The translations under genes were made by a program, and so were the position numbers. The notes under the pieces were generated by a model. That model saw only the letters and a list, made by a program, of their open reading frames with translations. It was not told the origin of the DNA and made no database searches. Shown here in pieces: positions 38,070-51,500 of a DNA stretch of 64,000 bases. The stretch covers positions 37,463,971 to 37,527,970 of the forward strand of contig NC_092694.1 of assembly GCF_964275005.1 (NCBI RefSeq). The letters run 5' to 3'. The DNA is from Diadema setosum (lineage: Eukaryota; Echinodermata; Echinoidea; Diadematoida; Diadematidae). How positions within the stretch are numbered: the stretch's first letter is position 1; the number at the start of each line of letters is the position of its first letter.

Positions 38070-38215
38070 ACTCACAGTATTGTTCTTTGGCAGATCCATT
38101 ACAGGTCAGTTGCAGGTTAGGTGGCAGCGACATATGGCAGCAGACCTTTCCGGACTTTGCGAAATGTTGGCAAGGTTTATTTCTTCCTTGGCGTTGTAGT
38201 GTTGCGATTCCTGCA
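38070..38215 (-). pseudogene. Decayed transposase fragment with LLPYV and DL.WICQ motifs
   Basis: On the minus strand one frame reads TFRKVRKGLLPYV and then PATDL and WICQRTIL, separated by stops. This is the pattern (..TF...W..LLPyi..kPmtDLCwtCQ) that follows the LPG..PG.K motif in the same putative transposase family. It is flanked by an AG acceptor and a good donor (GTGAGT), so it was an exon. It is now interrupted several times. Confidence 0.55.
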
Positions 38216-38390
38216 TTAAATCTATTAAGTACAAAAGTAAACCAAATACATGGTATGTCATCTTTGATAATCCAACTAAAAAACAACAGTAATGTAGAGC
38301 TGTGCAAGAAAGAATTGGATGCTATACATATGGCCACAGGAACCAGGGGGACTCGGGCCCCTACTTTTTCGGCACCATACAAAGGAAAAC

Positions 38391-38768
38391 ATTATAAGGT
38401 GTCCCCACTTCGGGTCCCAATCCCCCCCCCCCCCAACTTTCTTTACCCGAAAGTGTGTAAGTGGCACTAGAAAGAAATACATGAAGAGTTTGTTTGCAAA
38501 AACCGATAAGTCCATATTTGCCAAATGGAGATATTTGCGATTAAAGGTCAAGAAAATTAAAGAGAATAATTAGAAAATTTTTGTTTCTTTTGACCATAAC
38601 TTAAAAAATATACCTGTATATGTAGTGACCAATATATAATTTAAAAGGTATTATTTTGTACTTTATGACAGAGATCGTACTTGAAAATCTTCAAAAATGG
38701 ACTTATCGGTTTTTGCAAACAAACCCTTCACATGTAGATAAAAACCTCGAAGTGTGAGCACCATAAGG
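38391..38768. mobile_element. Hairpin element nested in the large transposon
   Basis: An inverted repeat of 34 bp with a single mismatch (38480-38513 against 38697-38730; core TTTGCAAAAACCGATAAGTC). A weaker outer pair (ATAAGGTGTCCCCACTTCGG against its inverse at about 38748-38768) suggests the ends. A C-run at 38421-38434 breaks the left arm. No coding capacity. Confidence 0.55.
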
Positions 38769-39120
38769 ATCTGTTTTTGCGCTGAATACTTTTTTGTTTT
38801 GTTTTGTTGGTGTTTTTTTTTTTTTTTTTGCTTGTAAGCTGAAACCTGGAAGTTTCACCAGAAGTTGCATTCGCGGCCTTTTTTTTTTTGCTTGTTAGCT
38901 CATGAAACTAGGAAGTCCCCCCCCCCCCTTTTGAAAACCTTCCGCCAACAGTGATACAAAGACTCTGCATGGCATACTGCAATTAATCTTACAAGATTAA
39001 CCATTCCATCTTTGCAACTCTTACAGATAATTAATGCTGCATTTGCAACATTCATAAGAAAACAGTTTTTATATCAAAGGGAGCAAATGTGCATTTTCCT
39101 GGCCCGCAGAGAAAACTCAC

Positions 39121-39282
39121 CTTTGCCTTGGTGTCACAAGTAGAGAAGAAGCTTTGACATCAGGTTTCATACCGAGAATACTCCCAGGGAGTAGGATGCA
39201 ATTCAGCGCAGCATAGTCCATAATGAAACAAACAACATCCTTCATTTGCTGTAAGGACAAGGATGCTTCAAACACCTTTGAC
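39121..39282 (-). CDS. Transposase-family exon with LPG..LGMK motif, open
   Basis: A minus-strand exon with an acceptor (TTTCTTCAG) and a strong donor (GTGAGT), 162 bp and stop-free. It encodes SKVFEASLSLQQMKDVVCF, then YAALNCILLPGSILGMKPD. This resembles the N-terminal part of large transposon-borne proteins of marine invertebrates (..FI..YA..naI.LPGRiPGyK...). It keeps a full open frame while the downstream exons are decayed. It lies inside the TIR-bounded element and is read with the other fragments in the expected order. Confidence 0.5.
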
Positions 39283-40538
39283 CTGAAGAAAGAAAGAAAG
39301 GGGAAAAAGAAAGAAAGGGGAAAAAGAAAGAAACTTGCAATGACAACACAGAAATTTGAATTTATATTGAACTGTTCATGTGCAGTAGGCCCTATAACAA
39401 ATCTGCAGGTAACAGTGCCGTCAATGCAATACAAAGCACAAGGGTCTGAGTAACGTACATTTGTTGTACCAATTGTAACCTCAAATTTACCACCACCCAC
39501 CAGTTTAATATGTAGATCAATGATGTCTGCACAGCGCATGGCGATGTCAATAGGCTATTATATAGATTGCCCACACTTAATACTAGTCTGCTACATGACT
39601 TACAACGCTGCTGGCAACTTGTATTTTCACCTCGAAATCAGTATAATTTGACTGTTGTTCACCATGTCCATAGATACAGAGTGTATGTAATGTAGATCTA
39701 CGTGAAATATCTCTTCTTTGTTTGTTTGTTTTTTGTTTGTTTGTTTGTTGTTGTTTTTTTTTGATAATCAGTACCGGTATCATCAGCTTCACACCCTTGC
39801 CACACTGACACAGCTAAACCTTTTTAGTCTAGCTAGTCGGCCACTACATACCGTACAGGAAACTTTTGTACTCGGTCTGCACTGTGTACTGTAACTGGTA
39901 CTGACTGCGGCACTGTACAACCAAACCCAAGTAAGAAGGAATTTCTTTCACACTGATGATTACTAGCTGTACCTCCTCTGCCTTAGTACAGTTTGATGCA
40001 CATTCTCTCATTCAGTGTTTCAATCACCGGTATCCGTGATCCGTATCATGTCACCGCGGACCGCGACTATCACACAGCTTATCATGCAGACTGTATCAGG
40101 GTACAGGGGCATGCAGATATATGACTAGTGACAGTGCGCGATCGAGTCTTAGTCCCATACAGTTAGCTTACTGACTCTGTAGACTGTACAATAAGTCAGT
40201 CTCGACTGTCTCATAAGCACATGCAATAGAAGACAAAACAGTATCACAAATCACTACACATTAAACTACCATTAGATTAAACAATGCAAACTGGTTTGCC
40301 TTATTTCTTGTCGATCCCTAAATGGCAGTACGGTAGTATAGTAACCGTAAAAAGGCCCGTATTGCTCCCCATTACTGCATTAGGTCATGTGATTTTACAT
40401 ACAGTGTATTAATACATGCGTGAACGTGGTAACAAAGAACGGCACGACAAACGATTGAAATTATTACCGAAGAAATGAAAGATCTAGCCGCACAGAAGCG
40501 CAACACAAATAAGTCATGATTTGTGATCATTTACTCAC

Positions 40539-40720
40539 CTTAATCTTGTATAAATCAGCAAGTCTTGCAACGAGAAAGCCCCGCTTCAATGCAATTGCAT
40601 GGGAGTTCTAGAACGAATGGAAGTGAACTGCCGCGACGCTTTGCTTTGTGACACGTATAGACATAGCTAGCTCGCTGTATGCGGTGGCGATGCGAGCTTA
40701 CAAAAAAAAAAACAAAAAAA
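40539..40720 (-). promoter_or_regulatory. Candidate promoter and 5' exon of the element's gene
   Basis: A GC-richer stretch near the right end of the element ends in a good donor on the minus strand (ATTAAG|GTGAGT at 40539/40538). It would place a transcription start close to the right TIR, with the transposase-like exons downstream. One frame reads ALKRGFLVARLADLYKIK up to the donor, but a stop upstream limits it. An A-run tract borders it at 40701-40731. Confidence 0.35.
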
Positions 40721-40999
40721 AAAAAAAAAACGGAGCCTCGTTCGTCTTCTCTGATGTGATTGGTTAATTTCCGGGATTGGCGTGTTAGTTTTTGCTCACG
40801 TACTGTTTATGAAACTGGCACGAACAAAAAATGCTATATCATTTTATCAAACACCAACAAACATCTTTATATTGATTGATTTGCAATCTTAAAGATGAAC
40901 ATCATCCACAATTCAAATCACTACTGATACTGCATTACAAATCCTAACATGTTTGAACGCAACAGTATGATCTAGATTTTTGTAGCAGACTAGAACTCT

Positions 41000-41127
41000 T
41001 CTATTTGGAGGTTCAAAAATTAATCTTTCTCAAAAGTGAACCCCTTTCGGAGTAAATAGCACCCATAGAAGTTAAATATTCAACCCTAGTCCACGCAAGG
41101 GTGCATTGGGTCAAACTCAACCCCAAA
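41000..41127. repeat. Right subterminal TTCAA motif array
   Basis: A looser counterpart of the left array (GAGGTTCAAAAATTAA, AAAAGTGAACCCCTTT, TATTCAACCCTAG, CAAATTGAACCC). It supports the element's right boundary. Confidence 0.6.
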
Positions 41128-41150
41128 TTGAACCCTGATTTCTTAGTGTG

Positions 41151-41717
41151 TATCGCATCAAATCAAATAACATCACATCACATCATATCACGTCACGTCA
41201 CATCACATCATATCACAGCACAGCACATCACAGCACATCAAGTCACATCACATCACATCACATCACATCACATCACATCACATCACATCCACATCACATC
41301 ACATCACATCACATCACATCACATCACATCCACATCACATCACATCACATCACATCACATCTCATCGCATCGCATTCCATCACATCCACATCACATCACA
41401 TCACGTCACGTCACATCACATCACATCACATCACATCACATCACATCACATCACATCACATCACATCACATCACATCACATCACATCACACCACAGCACA
41501 TCACATCACAGCACAGCACATCAAGTCACATCCCATCACATCACATCCTCACCCAGTCCACACCGCACCACATCACATCACATCACATCACATCACATCA
41601 CATTACATCACATCACATCACATCACATCACATCACATCACATCACATCACATCACATCACATCACATCACATCACATCACATCGCATCACATCACATCA
41701 CATCACATCACATCACG
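41151..41717. repeat. (ATCAC)n pentanucleotide satellite
   Basis: Nearly pure CATCA/TCACA pentamers with some CAGCA, CGTCA and TCCACA variants. The long plus-strand His-Ile-Thr-Ser frames here are translations of the repeat and not proteins. Confidence 0.97.
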
Positions 41718-42276
41718 TCGTATCATCATAAAGATATCGATCATAGTTTTCCCTAAATATCTTCAGTGTTTGATACCGCAGCTGGTCATAGGACGCGCTT
41801 CCCGGAGGGTAGAGAGTGTGTTAGAACAAGAATTAACAGTAGAGTTCATCAGTTCCATGGCTTTCTAATCATTGTTAGTTTTCTGATAACCTTTGAACCT
41901 AAAGAAAAAAAAAAACATCTATAGAAATTAGAGGAGATATCTGTGTCTAAAAACTATACATTGATTCGTATGATAAAGGCGGTGGAGAAATATGCATATG
42001 GATAATATCATAAACTGTCACACATTATCAAGTTTAGGTCTCAAGAGTAATCATAACATTTACTCTAAGATAATTTCAGACGAAGAATATGAATTCTTCT
42101 TATGATTTCATTATTGTAATTGTTAAAGATCTGGATTAAGTCCGTCAGCTACAAAATGTGTAATAGAATGTGATATGAAAGGATGAGGATCTATCGAAAC
42201 TTCAGTCATCACTTCAGATACCTGTAGGTCATAACCATTCTTTTTTAAAGAGATTGAGTATAAGAACGAGGATCGT
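41718..42276. other. Gene-free stretch
   Basis: AT-rich sequence between the satellite and the SINE; nothing recognisable. Confidence 0.5.
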
Positions 42277-42536
42277 GGGGGCGCTGTGGCATAGTGGATA
42301 AGACTCCCGACTCCCGAACGGAGGACCGCGAGTTCGAATCCCGCCCAGTGCTTACATCCTTTTAATTGGACAAGATGTTTTTACCCACAATGTCCCTCTC
42401 GACCCAGGTGTATAAATGGGTACCTGGCAACGCTAGGGTAATAATAATAGCAGGGCCCTCTGGTAGAGCAGTGGCAACACTGAAGAGGCTACCCTGGGTA
42501 AATAAGACCTTATTATTATTATTATTATTATTATCA
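42277..42536 (+). mobile_element. tRNA-derived SINE, copy 2
   Basis: Better preserved than copy 1. The A box is TGGCATAGTGG and the B box GAGTTCGAATCCC. The ends of the tRNA-like head can pair (GGCGCTG with CAGTGCT). The body matches copy 1 through GGGTACCTGGCAACGCTAGG, GGGCCCTCTGGTAGAGCAG and ACTGAAGAGGCTACCCTGGG. It ends in (TTA)n. Confidence 0.9.
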
Positions 42537-45500
42537 CAATCTTTACCGATAGTGAAATTTCCCATCCATTTGCGGGTTTCCTTCTTTACATGTGAAAATC
42601 AGCAACTTATGAAAACCGCGATTTTTATTCTATTCAATCAGCAATGTCTTTCGGACTGATCGCTCGCAGAAACGATAAAATTAAATCACCAGTTGACCAA
42701 TAATTAGCATTGACGGTCAGGGGATTTCGAATAATCGCAGTGATCAGCAAATATATTGTCCTCTAAAGTTATCGAAACCATGGAAACAGGACGCCGCTAG
42801 CTGCCATGGCAACTCAAATTGGACAGGAGACTAGAGAAGAGAGAAGAGAGGGAGAGAGACCCATTATATATCATTAAAAAGTAAGAGAGAGAGAGAGAGA
42901 GGGAAGGGAGAGAGAAATAAATTTTATGCAATGGAAGCGATGCAATGGCGACTGTCAGTCGGTCGACTATACCGCCCATGTAGAATACCTCACAATACCG
43001 GTTGATAGGCAATGACTGCTATAAAAGAAAAAAAAAAAGAAACGAAAGGAAAAAAATCCATCTTGGGGGCCCATCATAAGGATGTGTGCTATGAATAATT
43101 GCAGCATGTTGCAATAATGAAATGTTTATAGAACAAATAACCTAAACACAAACAACTGCATCAGTGTAATAGTAATCCTGTTTCCTGAATATGGCAATAG
43201 CATTCAAAAAATTAATATCTTAAGTCAGGGTTTTCGTCTTAACCCTATTCTAGCAGGGCTATTTGAGAGCAAGCTTTTACGGGGGGGGGGGGGTCATTTG
43301 ACAAAAAACGAACAAAAAGTCGCATCCCTTGATTTTATGTGAGGACTCAAAAAAGGTGAAATGGATCAACCGAGTTAATCTTGAGTTTTTCATATTTTCT
43401 GAAAGAGTTATACCTCTTCTACATTATTCTTTTATTTGGGATCATAACATGAATGAGAAAGTGTGTTTTCGGCAGTTTTTCTACAACCCTTTTTTTTGGG
43501 GGGGGGGGGGAGAATAGAATAATCAGGTATGTCTAACAGTCCTCTTTTCATGTCTTGAAATCCTTTACACACTCTTCAATTTTAAGTCTAATAACTTTTG
43601 AAAGGATAACTCTACTGCTTTGAAAGTTGGCATTCATCATGGACAGAATGTCAATAGAACATGCTCAATTTCAGCATAATCTGATAATCCCGTCATTGTT
43701 GTTGATTCAGAGGTTCACATTCTGTGTTTTGACCCTTTCATGGCCCAGCTAGCACGGCTTGGTAAAGATTAAGCGCGTGAATAGACCCTGTATGATACTT
43801 CATGGGGGCATTTCATGAAGGAAAATGAAAATGTCCGACAAATCAGTTATATCCGACAAGTTCAGAGAAATCAGCCAATCAGACTAAAGAATTTCTCAAA
43901 ACTTGTCGGATATGATTGACTTGTTAGATATTTCATCCGACAAGTTCCTTCATGAAATGCCCGATGAGCACTATGGTCACTTTTAGGGTCTCATTCGTTT
44001 CATTTTACTATCGAGTAGGGCCTATTTCAGCTCGGCGTCCTATACGAAGAGGAAGCTGAAAGTGTAGGCTACACACTTGATCCCGCTTACAGCCACAGAC
44101 AGACAGACGGACAGACACACACATGCATACATGCCCATAGCTTCTTTTTTTTCTCTCCCTCATTCTCCCAATCTCTAAAAGTGCTTGAGCAATATTTAGT
44201 GTTTTCCCTACACTTATGGGAAATGAAAACAGCATACAGAGAGACTCGAGCGATACATACAGTGCCGTAAATAAACCAAAGAGCGCCATCTACGGTCAAA
44301 TGCATTGTATGGATTAGTCATACATATAGTTACTTTGCTCTCATCTTTCGTGGGCAGTCATAATTATGGGTTGTTGGTGTCATGCACCGAAAGAGGTCGC
44401 GAGTAGGTCTAGGTGCTGGTTATCTTTTATTAAGTCTATTTCAGCCATAACTGTGGGCCTTCAACATGCCTAACAATAATTATGCATTTATGCACGGGAC
44501 ATAGCAATGCACCTGACTCATTACAATTAAACCCGTATCGATTCTTATTTTCTTCTTGTGGAAGTCCCCCCCCCCCCCCCCCCGTGAGCGACGTAAATAT
44601 TTATAACCGCTTTTCATGAATGCCCCTGACTGCACATGAAGAAATCGACATCCCCCCCCCCCCCCAAATGCTCACATGCATTTGTATGCTCATGTTGTGG
44701 GGCTACTGAGGTTATAGGGTGGGGGATCTTTGCATAGGATTTTACAATGAGAGTTATGATTGCTGCAGTTCATTGTATTTTTTGTAAAGAACGAAAGAAT
44801 CGTACTTGTAAATCAAATGCTTATACATTGTATTAGGGTTTTTCTTATGCAAGTGAAATGCACGATGCACGACAACACAAGTTCATGCATTGTAGTCCTA
44901 AATCATCTTAAAGGCATTTTTTACCATTTGCAGATTAAACAAAACCTAGCTTTAGTGCTTCAAAAATGCAAGTATAGAAAAGAAACAAACAGTGTAAAAA
45001 TGTGAGTCAGTATAATCAATGAAGTACAATGTTGTTAATATACAAAATGTGAACAATGTAGGCCGATTATAATAAAATTGTTTCTAGACTAAACGGTTTG
45101 CAATTATGGTTTATGGAGAAAATTAGTGATATCTCCTTACATTGGGGCATTATTGCGACCTTTGTAAAGATGTGGTAATGTTTTGTGATACAACTGACCT
45201 ACACATAATATATGCGTAAAATGTGATAACTTGAACATTTTTTAAATTACTGCTCCCAATGGTAAACAATACCTTTAAGGGGAGAGAACTCAAAGTACAA
45301 GCCAACATGAGAGACATTTCTTTTCCTTTGTTACATGGATTTTATTTACAACGTAATTGAAAAAGGAATCACCATATTTACAAAATATACACTGTCATCA
45401 ATAAACACAACTTATGCACATACAAGGGCCAACACTATCATTGATTTTGTATATGCATGGATAGACACAAGCACCATCTTACATTACAGCATTTATCATT

Positions 45501-48500
45501 TGTCCATAATTTTGACATATCTATCTTCAGGTCGCCATACTACCTAATGACCATGTGTGCAATATATACTATTGTTACATTATCACCTCCGCCAAGGGGG
45601 GAGGTCATGTTTTCGTTACCGTTGGTTTGTTTGTTTGTTTGTTTGTCCGTGTGCAAAATAACTCAAAAGTAGCAAACAGATTGAGATGAGACTTGCAGGA
45701 AAGGTTCAGAATGACGTAAGTAACAAACGATTAACTTTTGGGAGTGATCCGAGAAATTTGGGGGAATTTATGAAGGATTTTTGATATTTTGGCAGGTAGG
45801 GTCAATGAACTTGGGAGTTCAGGCTGCGCGTATTTGAGGTTTGCATGCGCGCACTAAAGTGGGTGCTCTAGTTTCTGTTAGGGCAAGGCGCGCCACGCAG
45901 CTGAAGGTTTATGATGTAACAAAGGCTTCTATATTGGAAAATTGGGAGACTTTCAGCACATATTTGTCATGCTATAAGTACGTATGGGTGCCGGGTGGTA
46001 ATCACTGATATCTCTAATGGAAGAACAAGAGCAGTGGTGGAAATGAGCTGCATGCTTGGCAGAGGTCTGCACTCTCAGAGTGCTTCTCTAGTTTCAAATT
46101 AAATCTCATTTCAATCGCTTTCTGTCTGGCCATACCTTTAAGAAGTTGTGAAGTACAGTATGTCCCTAAAAAATTACAACCAGATTTTTGCATTGATAAC
46201 TTCCATATGATTAAACTGTCTGACTGCAATTTCAGGGTCTTGAAATATAACATCTTTGCTTTATTCTGCAGAAAACCCCATTCAATATGGTTAAGTGGTC
46301 ATGGAGAAATGTGGATCATTGTAAAGCATGCCATGGGTCTGATTCTGCACGTTTAGCACTTGGATGCTCTTAGAAGTGCACATTAATATGTGAACACAAT
46401 GGATAGAACTTGGAGGGAAAGGATTCCTGACATGTTCTACAAAAATCCTCATTTCTCTTTGACCACTGAAGCAAATTGAATGGGGTTTTCTGAAAGATGT
46501 GAGTAATAAGTTATAGTTTCATACCCTGAAATTGTATTTGGATTGATTCACTATTTTTAAAGTTATCATTGCAGAGGGTCCCGTTGTAATTTTTTTTTTT
46601 TTTTTTTTTGGGGGGGGGGGGGGCATACGGTATACAATCCCTCCCCCCCCCCACCCCATACCAGTTACATGACAATGTTTTCACAGGTGAATCTCATTTT
46701 AATGAGCTGCTTGGGACCAATAAAAGGCCTCGTATCTGGTAGCTTGTTACATGTATATCAGAGCTGAAAAAACAAAATGATAAAACAGGAATGGCACAGG
46801 TCTACAAGATTAGGCCCTATTACGTAAAATCAGGTACATGTATCTTGCTATATTTGACGTAATTAGAACAAGGTTCCACAGAGGAAGAGGGAGGAAGTTA
46901 CTCAAAGTGATAAATGATAAAATCAAAATGTTTTTGTTCAGATAAGTAGCACTCGATACGTCAAATGATTTCGGGTGAAAAAAAAAAGGGGGATTAAATA
47001 ATGACTTCTAGCTAGAGATTAAAAGTCTGTCTACAATTTGGAAATGGAATTATAATAACAGTCATTCAAATATATATTAAGTTCATGTGCTATGCATGAG
47101 AGACTAAATGTTTTTCTCCTTTTTTTTAAATATCATTTTAAAGGGGGTGGGGTGGGGGACATATTGTATCTTCAGATCAAATGAGTGGCCTCTTTCAAGA
47201 TATTGAAAGTGGAACTGCTGGTCGCACCGGACCAGGCACCATTAGCAGGTGGCTGCTAAAGACAGGTGACCACAATGGAAGTCTAGCTGTGTGTATATTA
47301 CAAGTAATGTTTAGGACCTGGCAGTGTGGGAATACCATGGATTTGGAAGGATGGCCCTGCTCGAATACAATTATGTACATGTATACGAGAATTCCTGTAC
47401 TGAATTGTGCGCAGCTTTGATTTGCAATCAACTCCAATGCCAGGTAAGTAGCCTGAAGCATGTCAGTATGAAGATTGAGTTGGCTACATTTAAGATGAAT
47501 TTATGTAAATGGCTGGACTAGACCTCTGGTGATTTGAGCAGTCAATATGTTATTGTAATCTTGCCATTAATTGCAGAATCATCTCTAGTTAATAAGACTC
47601 GAGATCTAGTTTGGGTAATGAATAAACCTGCTACGAATTTCTCATGGCACAAGTGTAAAGGGCCCAAGATTAGCACTAGAGGGCCATTCATGTTTGACAC
47701 AACGCTCATGAAGTAGATTTTGAAAAGCCCAAGAAAGATGATGGCTTAGTCAGCAAAATGTAATAGCATCTACTGACAACAGGCTCCATCCTTTTCTTCA
47801 AAGTTCCTCATAGAAATTCGGGATTACCACATGAGGATCTTACAACAAAGAAGCCGTGGTTACACTGGCAAATCTTACATGTGATTGAAGTTCTTGAAGT
47901 TTAAATTCTTAAAGTTTGGCAAGTCTGAACGCAACTTCCTCAAAACCTCTTTCAAGACTTCCCATGAAAACCAGGGATATTTCTTGAACCCCTGCAAATC
48001 TTCACAAAGTTTGTGCAGTCTGAACACACACAGCTGAAACTTTGCAAAGCATAGTGTATATCACGTGACAAGTCGTCTTCCAGTTTGTTGTGCCTCTGGA
48101 GCTGTAAGATGGCATGCACTTTCTTCTTTATGGTGCATGTGCACCAGTGACCAAAACTCTGAAAACTTATGGAGAACTGAAACTTCAAAAATTTTGGCCA
48201 TCAGTGCGAACGGACGAGCATAGTTCGTAAAGTGTTCTCCAAGTTTTGCAAATGTAACTGCAGCTATTGCCATTCAATCTCACTCATACGCATGGGTATT
48301 AAAAAAAAAAAAATCATGCCTGAAAGAAGGAAACAAAGCTGGACAAGCACAAAATGTGCTTTCTCCCAACCCTTGCTCATGATTTTGGCAGAATGATTCA
48401 CATGATAGCAATACAAGACAGATATCCCATTACCAAGTCCCCACCCCTCCCCCTTTCTATCATTTGGCTCTTCAGTTGGTGTCTCCATAGACACATAACT

Positions 48501-51500
48501 TTGCTGAGTCCATCTTAAGAAAAAAGTGAGAACGGTCGATCCTCATCTCCCATCACCAGTAGAAGTTTGTGGAGATGAAAGAAGCAGCCGCACTGAGCCA
48601 CCCTCCCGAGTTCTTGTCCGGCTGACCAATGCGCTTGACTGCCTTGTCCTTGATGGGGCTGTCCTCTTCAGGGAGGTAGTCAGGGAGGACGTCGTTCTCC
48701 TTGTTGGCAAGAGCGGGGTTGGCACCAAAAGACAGAATCACCTGCCAAAAAAAAGGGGCAGAGGAATACCATGAGCTTGTAATGCAGGCTTTGATTTTTT
48801 TTTCATGCAAACTCTTTTGATAGGAAACTTTCTTTTATCACAGTGGAAACCTTCTATTTGGTCTGAAAACTCCTCTCTGTTTGGGGGTGGGGGTAGGGAT
48901 GGTATGATGTGCAAGGTCAATGTGCTTTGCAAGTTGATCTGAGTAAGTCTAAACGATGTTGCAATTAGAAACTGCTTCCCTTGAGTTATAAAGGTAATTT
49001 TCTTCAACTTTTGGAAACAAGCAGTTAGGTTAGAATGCTGCATAATTCACATCTATTGAGCTACTTCTCAGTAAAGGTTCAAGTTTGACAACTTTTGACA
49101 ACTGCAACTAAAAGTCATCTCCCTATCATGCATGTTCTCAATTGCTGTATTCGAGAAATGGGGAAACTGAATTGCAATTTACAGATTTGCCTCAAACAGC
49201 CTGAATGATTGGCAACAAGAAGTAATATTCTTCAAAACTTTGTTTCAGTGCCAAGGCCAGAAAAAGTTTTTGAAATTCTCATGGCATCATAGATGCTGAT
49301 GCACTTGTTGTAATTTTTGTTCTGGTGCTGTTATTTATTTGATTTAAAAGTTGTAGAGCTCTTGACATGCTATAAAATATTGCCATGGATGAGGCAGGGG
49401 GTGGGTTAGTCATAATTTCTACTCTCGACTTTGACATTCTTACCTCTTCTCCATGCTCATTCTTGATGACCTGTTCAGCTGACATTGTCTCGGTCTTGGC
49501 AATTGCAACAACTAGCACCTGTAAACAATTGAATGGAATTTGTGAATTAGTTTGATAGCCTCACCCACTGTATTCTTAATGTGCCAACTAACAACTATAG
49601 TATAACATTTCTACATTACTGTTACCCATAAATATGAGACATGTCCTCATTTCTTTTTCTTTATTGCTCAGGAGAACTTATAATATTCTTCTTTATTTTA
49701 TTCAATGCTAGACTTGAGATTTCATTTGATGTACAGAAATGAAAAAAAAAAAAGTTACTGAATATAAGTGCAATTAGGACAATTCAATGGAACAATGAAA
49801 TTAAAGTGTCAATGGCTCAGCTCAAAAGAAGACAAAGAATATAAGTGCAGAAAATTATTGAACATTGCATCCTCTAGGCAACTCATCCATTGAGGTGACA
49901 TGACGATTGCATTAAAGGGATAGTACAGTATTGGTGGAGATGAGAATTGGGCTTTTAACTTTTGCGAGATACCAAGAAAACACTTATGATATAGTACAGA
50001 GCATACCACTTGAAGAGGAATTCAAAGTTTATTTGATGAAAATCGGGTTTTGAATGATGGAAACATCCAAAAACAAAGTAAAACAAAGCGATCATAATTA
50101 AGTGTGGGTCCCACACTTTATTAGAATCGCTTTTTTGGGGGGGATATCTCGGCCATTTAAAAACCAATTTTCATCACATAAACGTTGAATTCCTCAGAGA
50201 ATTACACGCTCTTTCATATTTCATAAGAGGTTTCTCATTATCTCACCAAAAATGTTAGAAACCTAAAATTAGGTCTCAACCAAAACTATACGATCCCTTT
50301 AATTATTACATCATTGTCTTCCCTTCTGTAGTCAATTATTTTAACACAGCAGCAGGTGCAATACAAATGCAATGACACGATTTATACGATCACACAAGTG
50401 AGAATAGAAGAATTGGTATTTAACCCTCTGCGTCCCCACAGTCAGTACCTGTCCGTAGGTTTGTATGTGAAATTTGTGTACATTTGACTCATTGGTACAG
50501 ACAGGCTTAAATAAACTAACCTCTGGCTTCAGGTCCATCTTGGTCCTCACCATGCATCGCTTCTTGATGAGGTCAAAGGTGAAGCTGACGATGCCTTTGA
50601 CCTGTAGTAAAGCCTCCTCACAGGTCCTCCGACATTCCTGGATGAATATGCACAAGAAAACGTATATTAGGTCACTGGTGCAACACACTCTTAGTACATG
50701 TAGTTACTTGGAGAATGGGACAGCATGAAACTGAAAACATCATAATCATACTTTAAATGTATCCTTTTCTCAAGATAGTTAACTTTCTAAACCTTTATTT
50801 CTAAAGTAAAAGACTTGGATTCTTCAGCACATACTGATAGTTTGATGCATTGTATATCATTGCATAAAGAAAGAAGGGAGAAGAAAAGGAAACAGATGGG
50901 GGAGGAGGAAAAGGAAGGCATGAAAGAGTGGAGGAGAAAACAGAGGACAAAAGAGAAGGAAAAATGAAGAGGCAGAGAGAAGATAAAGAAAGTGGGAAGA
51001 GGAGGAGGAAGAGATGAAGAGGAGAAGACAAGGAAACAATAAGATGGAAAAGTGGAGAATGAAAAAGAAGAAGAAAAGGAGAAGGAGGAAGAGAAAGAGA
51101 TGGAGATAAGACAAGATGAAGGAAATGGGAGGAAGAGAAAAGAAGAATCAGGAAGGAGAGATAAAGAGACGAGGATGAGGGGACATTGAGAATCTGGAGA
51201 AAGTGGAGAAGGAACAAAAAGCAGAGGAGGAGGAGGAAACAAACTGCACAATGAGAAGAGTGAAGAACAAATAAAGAGAGAAAAAGATCTACACTCACAA
51301 TGTCATTGAGACCGTCAATCTGAAAAGTCATGGTCTTCCATTTCTTGTTGTGAGTGCCCACAAAGAACTTGTTGGGGTGTTTTGGGTTGAGTCGGCCGCC
51401 GGCTGCTCGGGCCGTGTTCTGACTCTCCTTCAGGGGGCTCGGGGACGGTGGGGCCAGGAGACGCTTGTGAATGCTCTTCGCTAGATTCCTGCTCTTAGTA

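Larger units (their letters stand above)
34744..41150 (-). mobile_element. 6.4-kb DNA transposon with 23-bp perfect TIRs
   Basis: The left end (34744-34766) begins CACACTAAGAAATCAGGG and the right end (41128-41150) is its exact 23-base reverse complement. TA flanks both sides (34742-34743, 41151-41152). Both flanks are ATCAC-type satellite, as expected for insertion into an array. Next to each TIR is a subterminal region dense in GGTTCAA/TTGAACC motifs. Decayed exons of a putative transposase lie on the minus strand (39121-39282, 38070-38215, 37640-37789, 37065-37197), with a candidate promoter and 5' exon near the right end. The TA duplication would fit Tc1/mariner-pogo relatives or ISL2EU-type elements; the superfamily is not resolved. 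Confidence 0.85.
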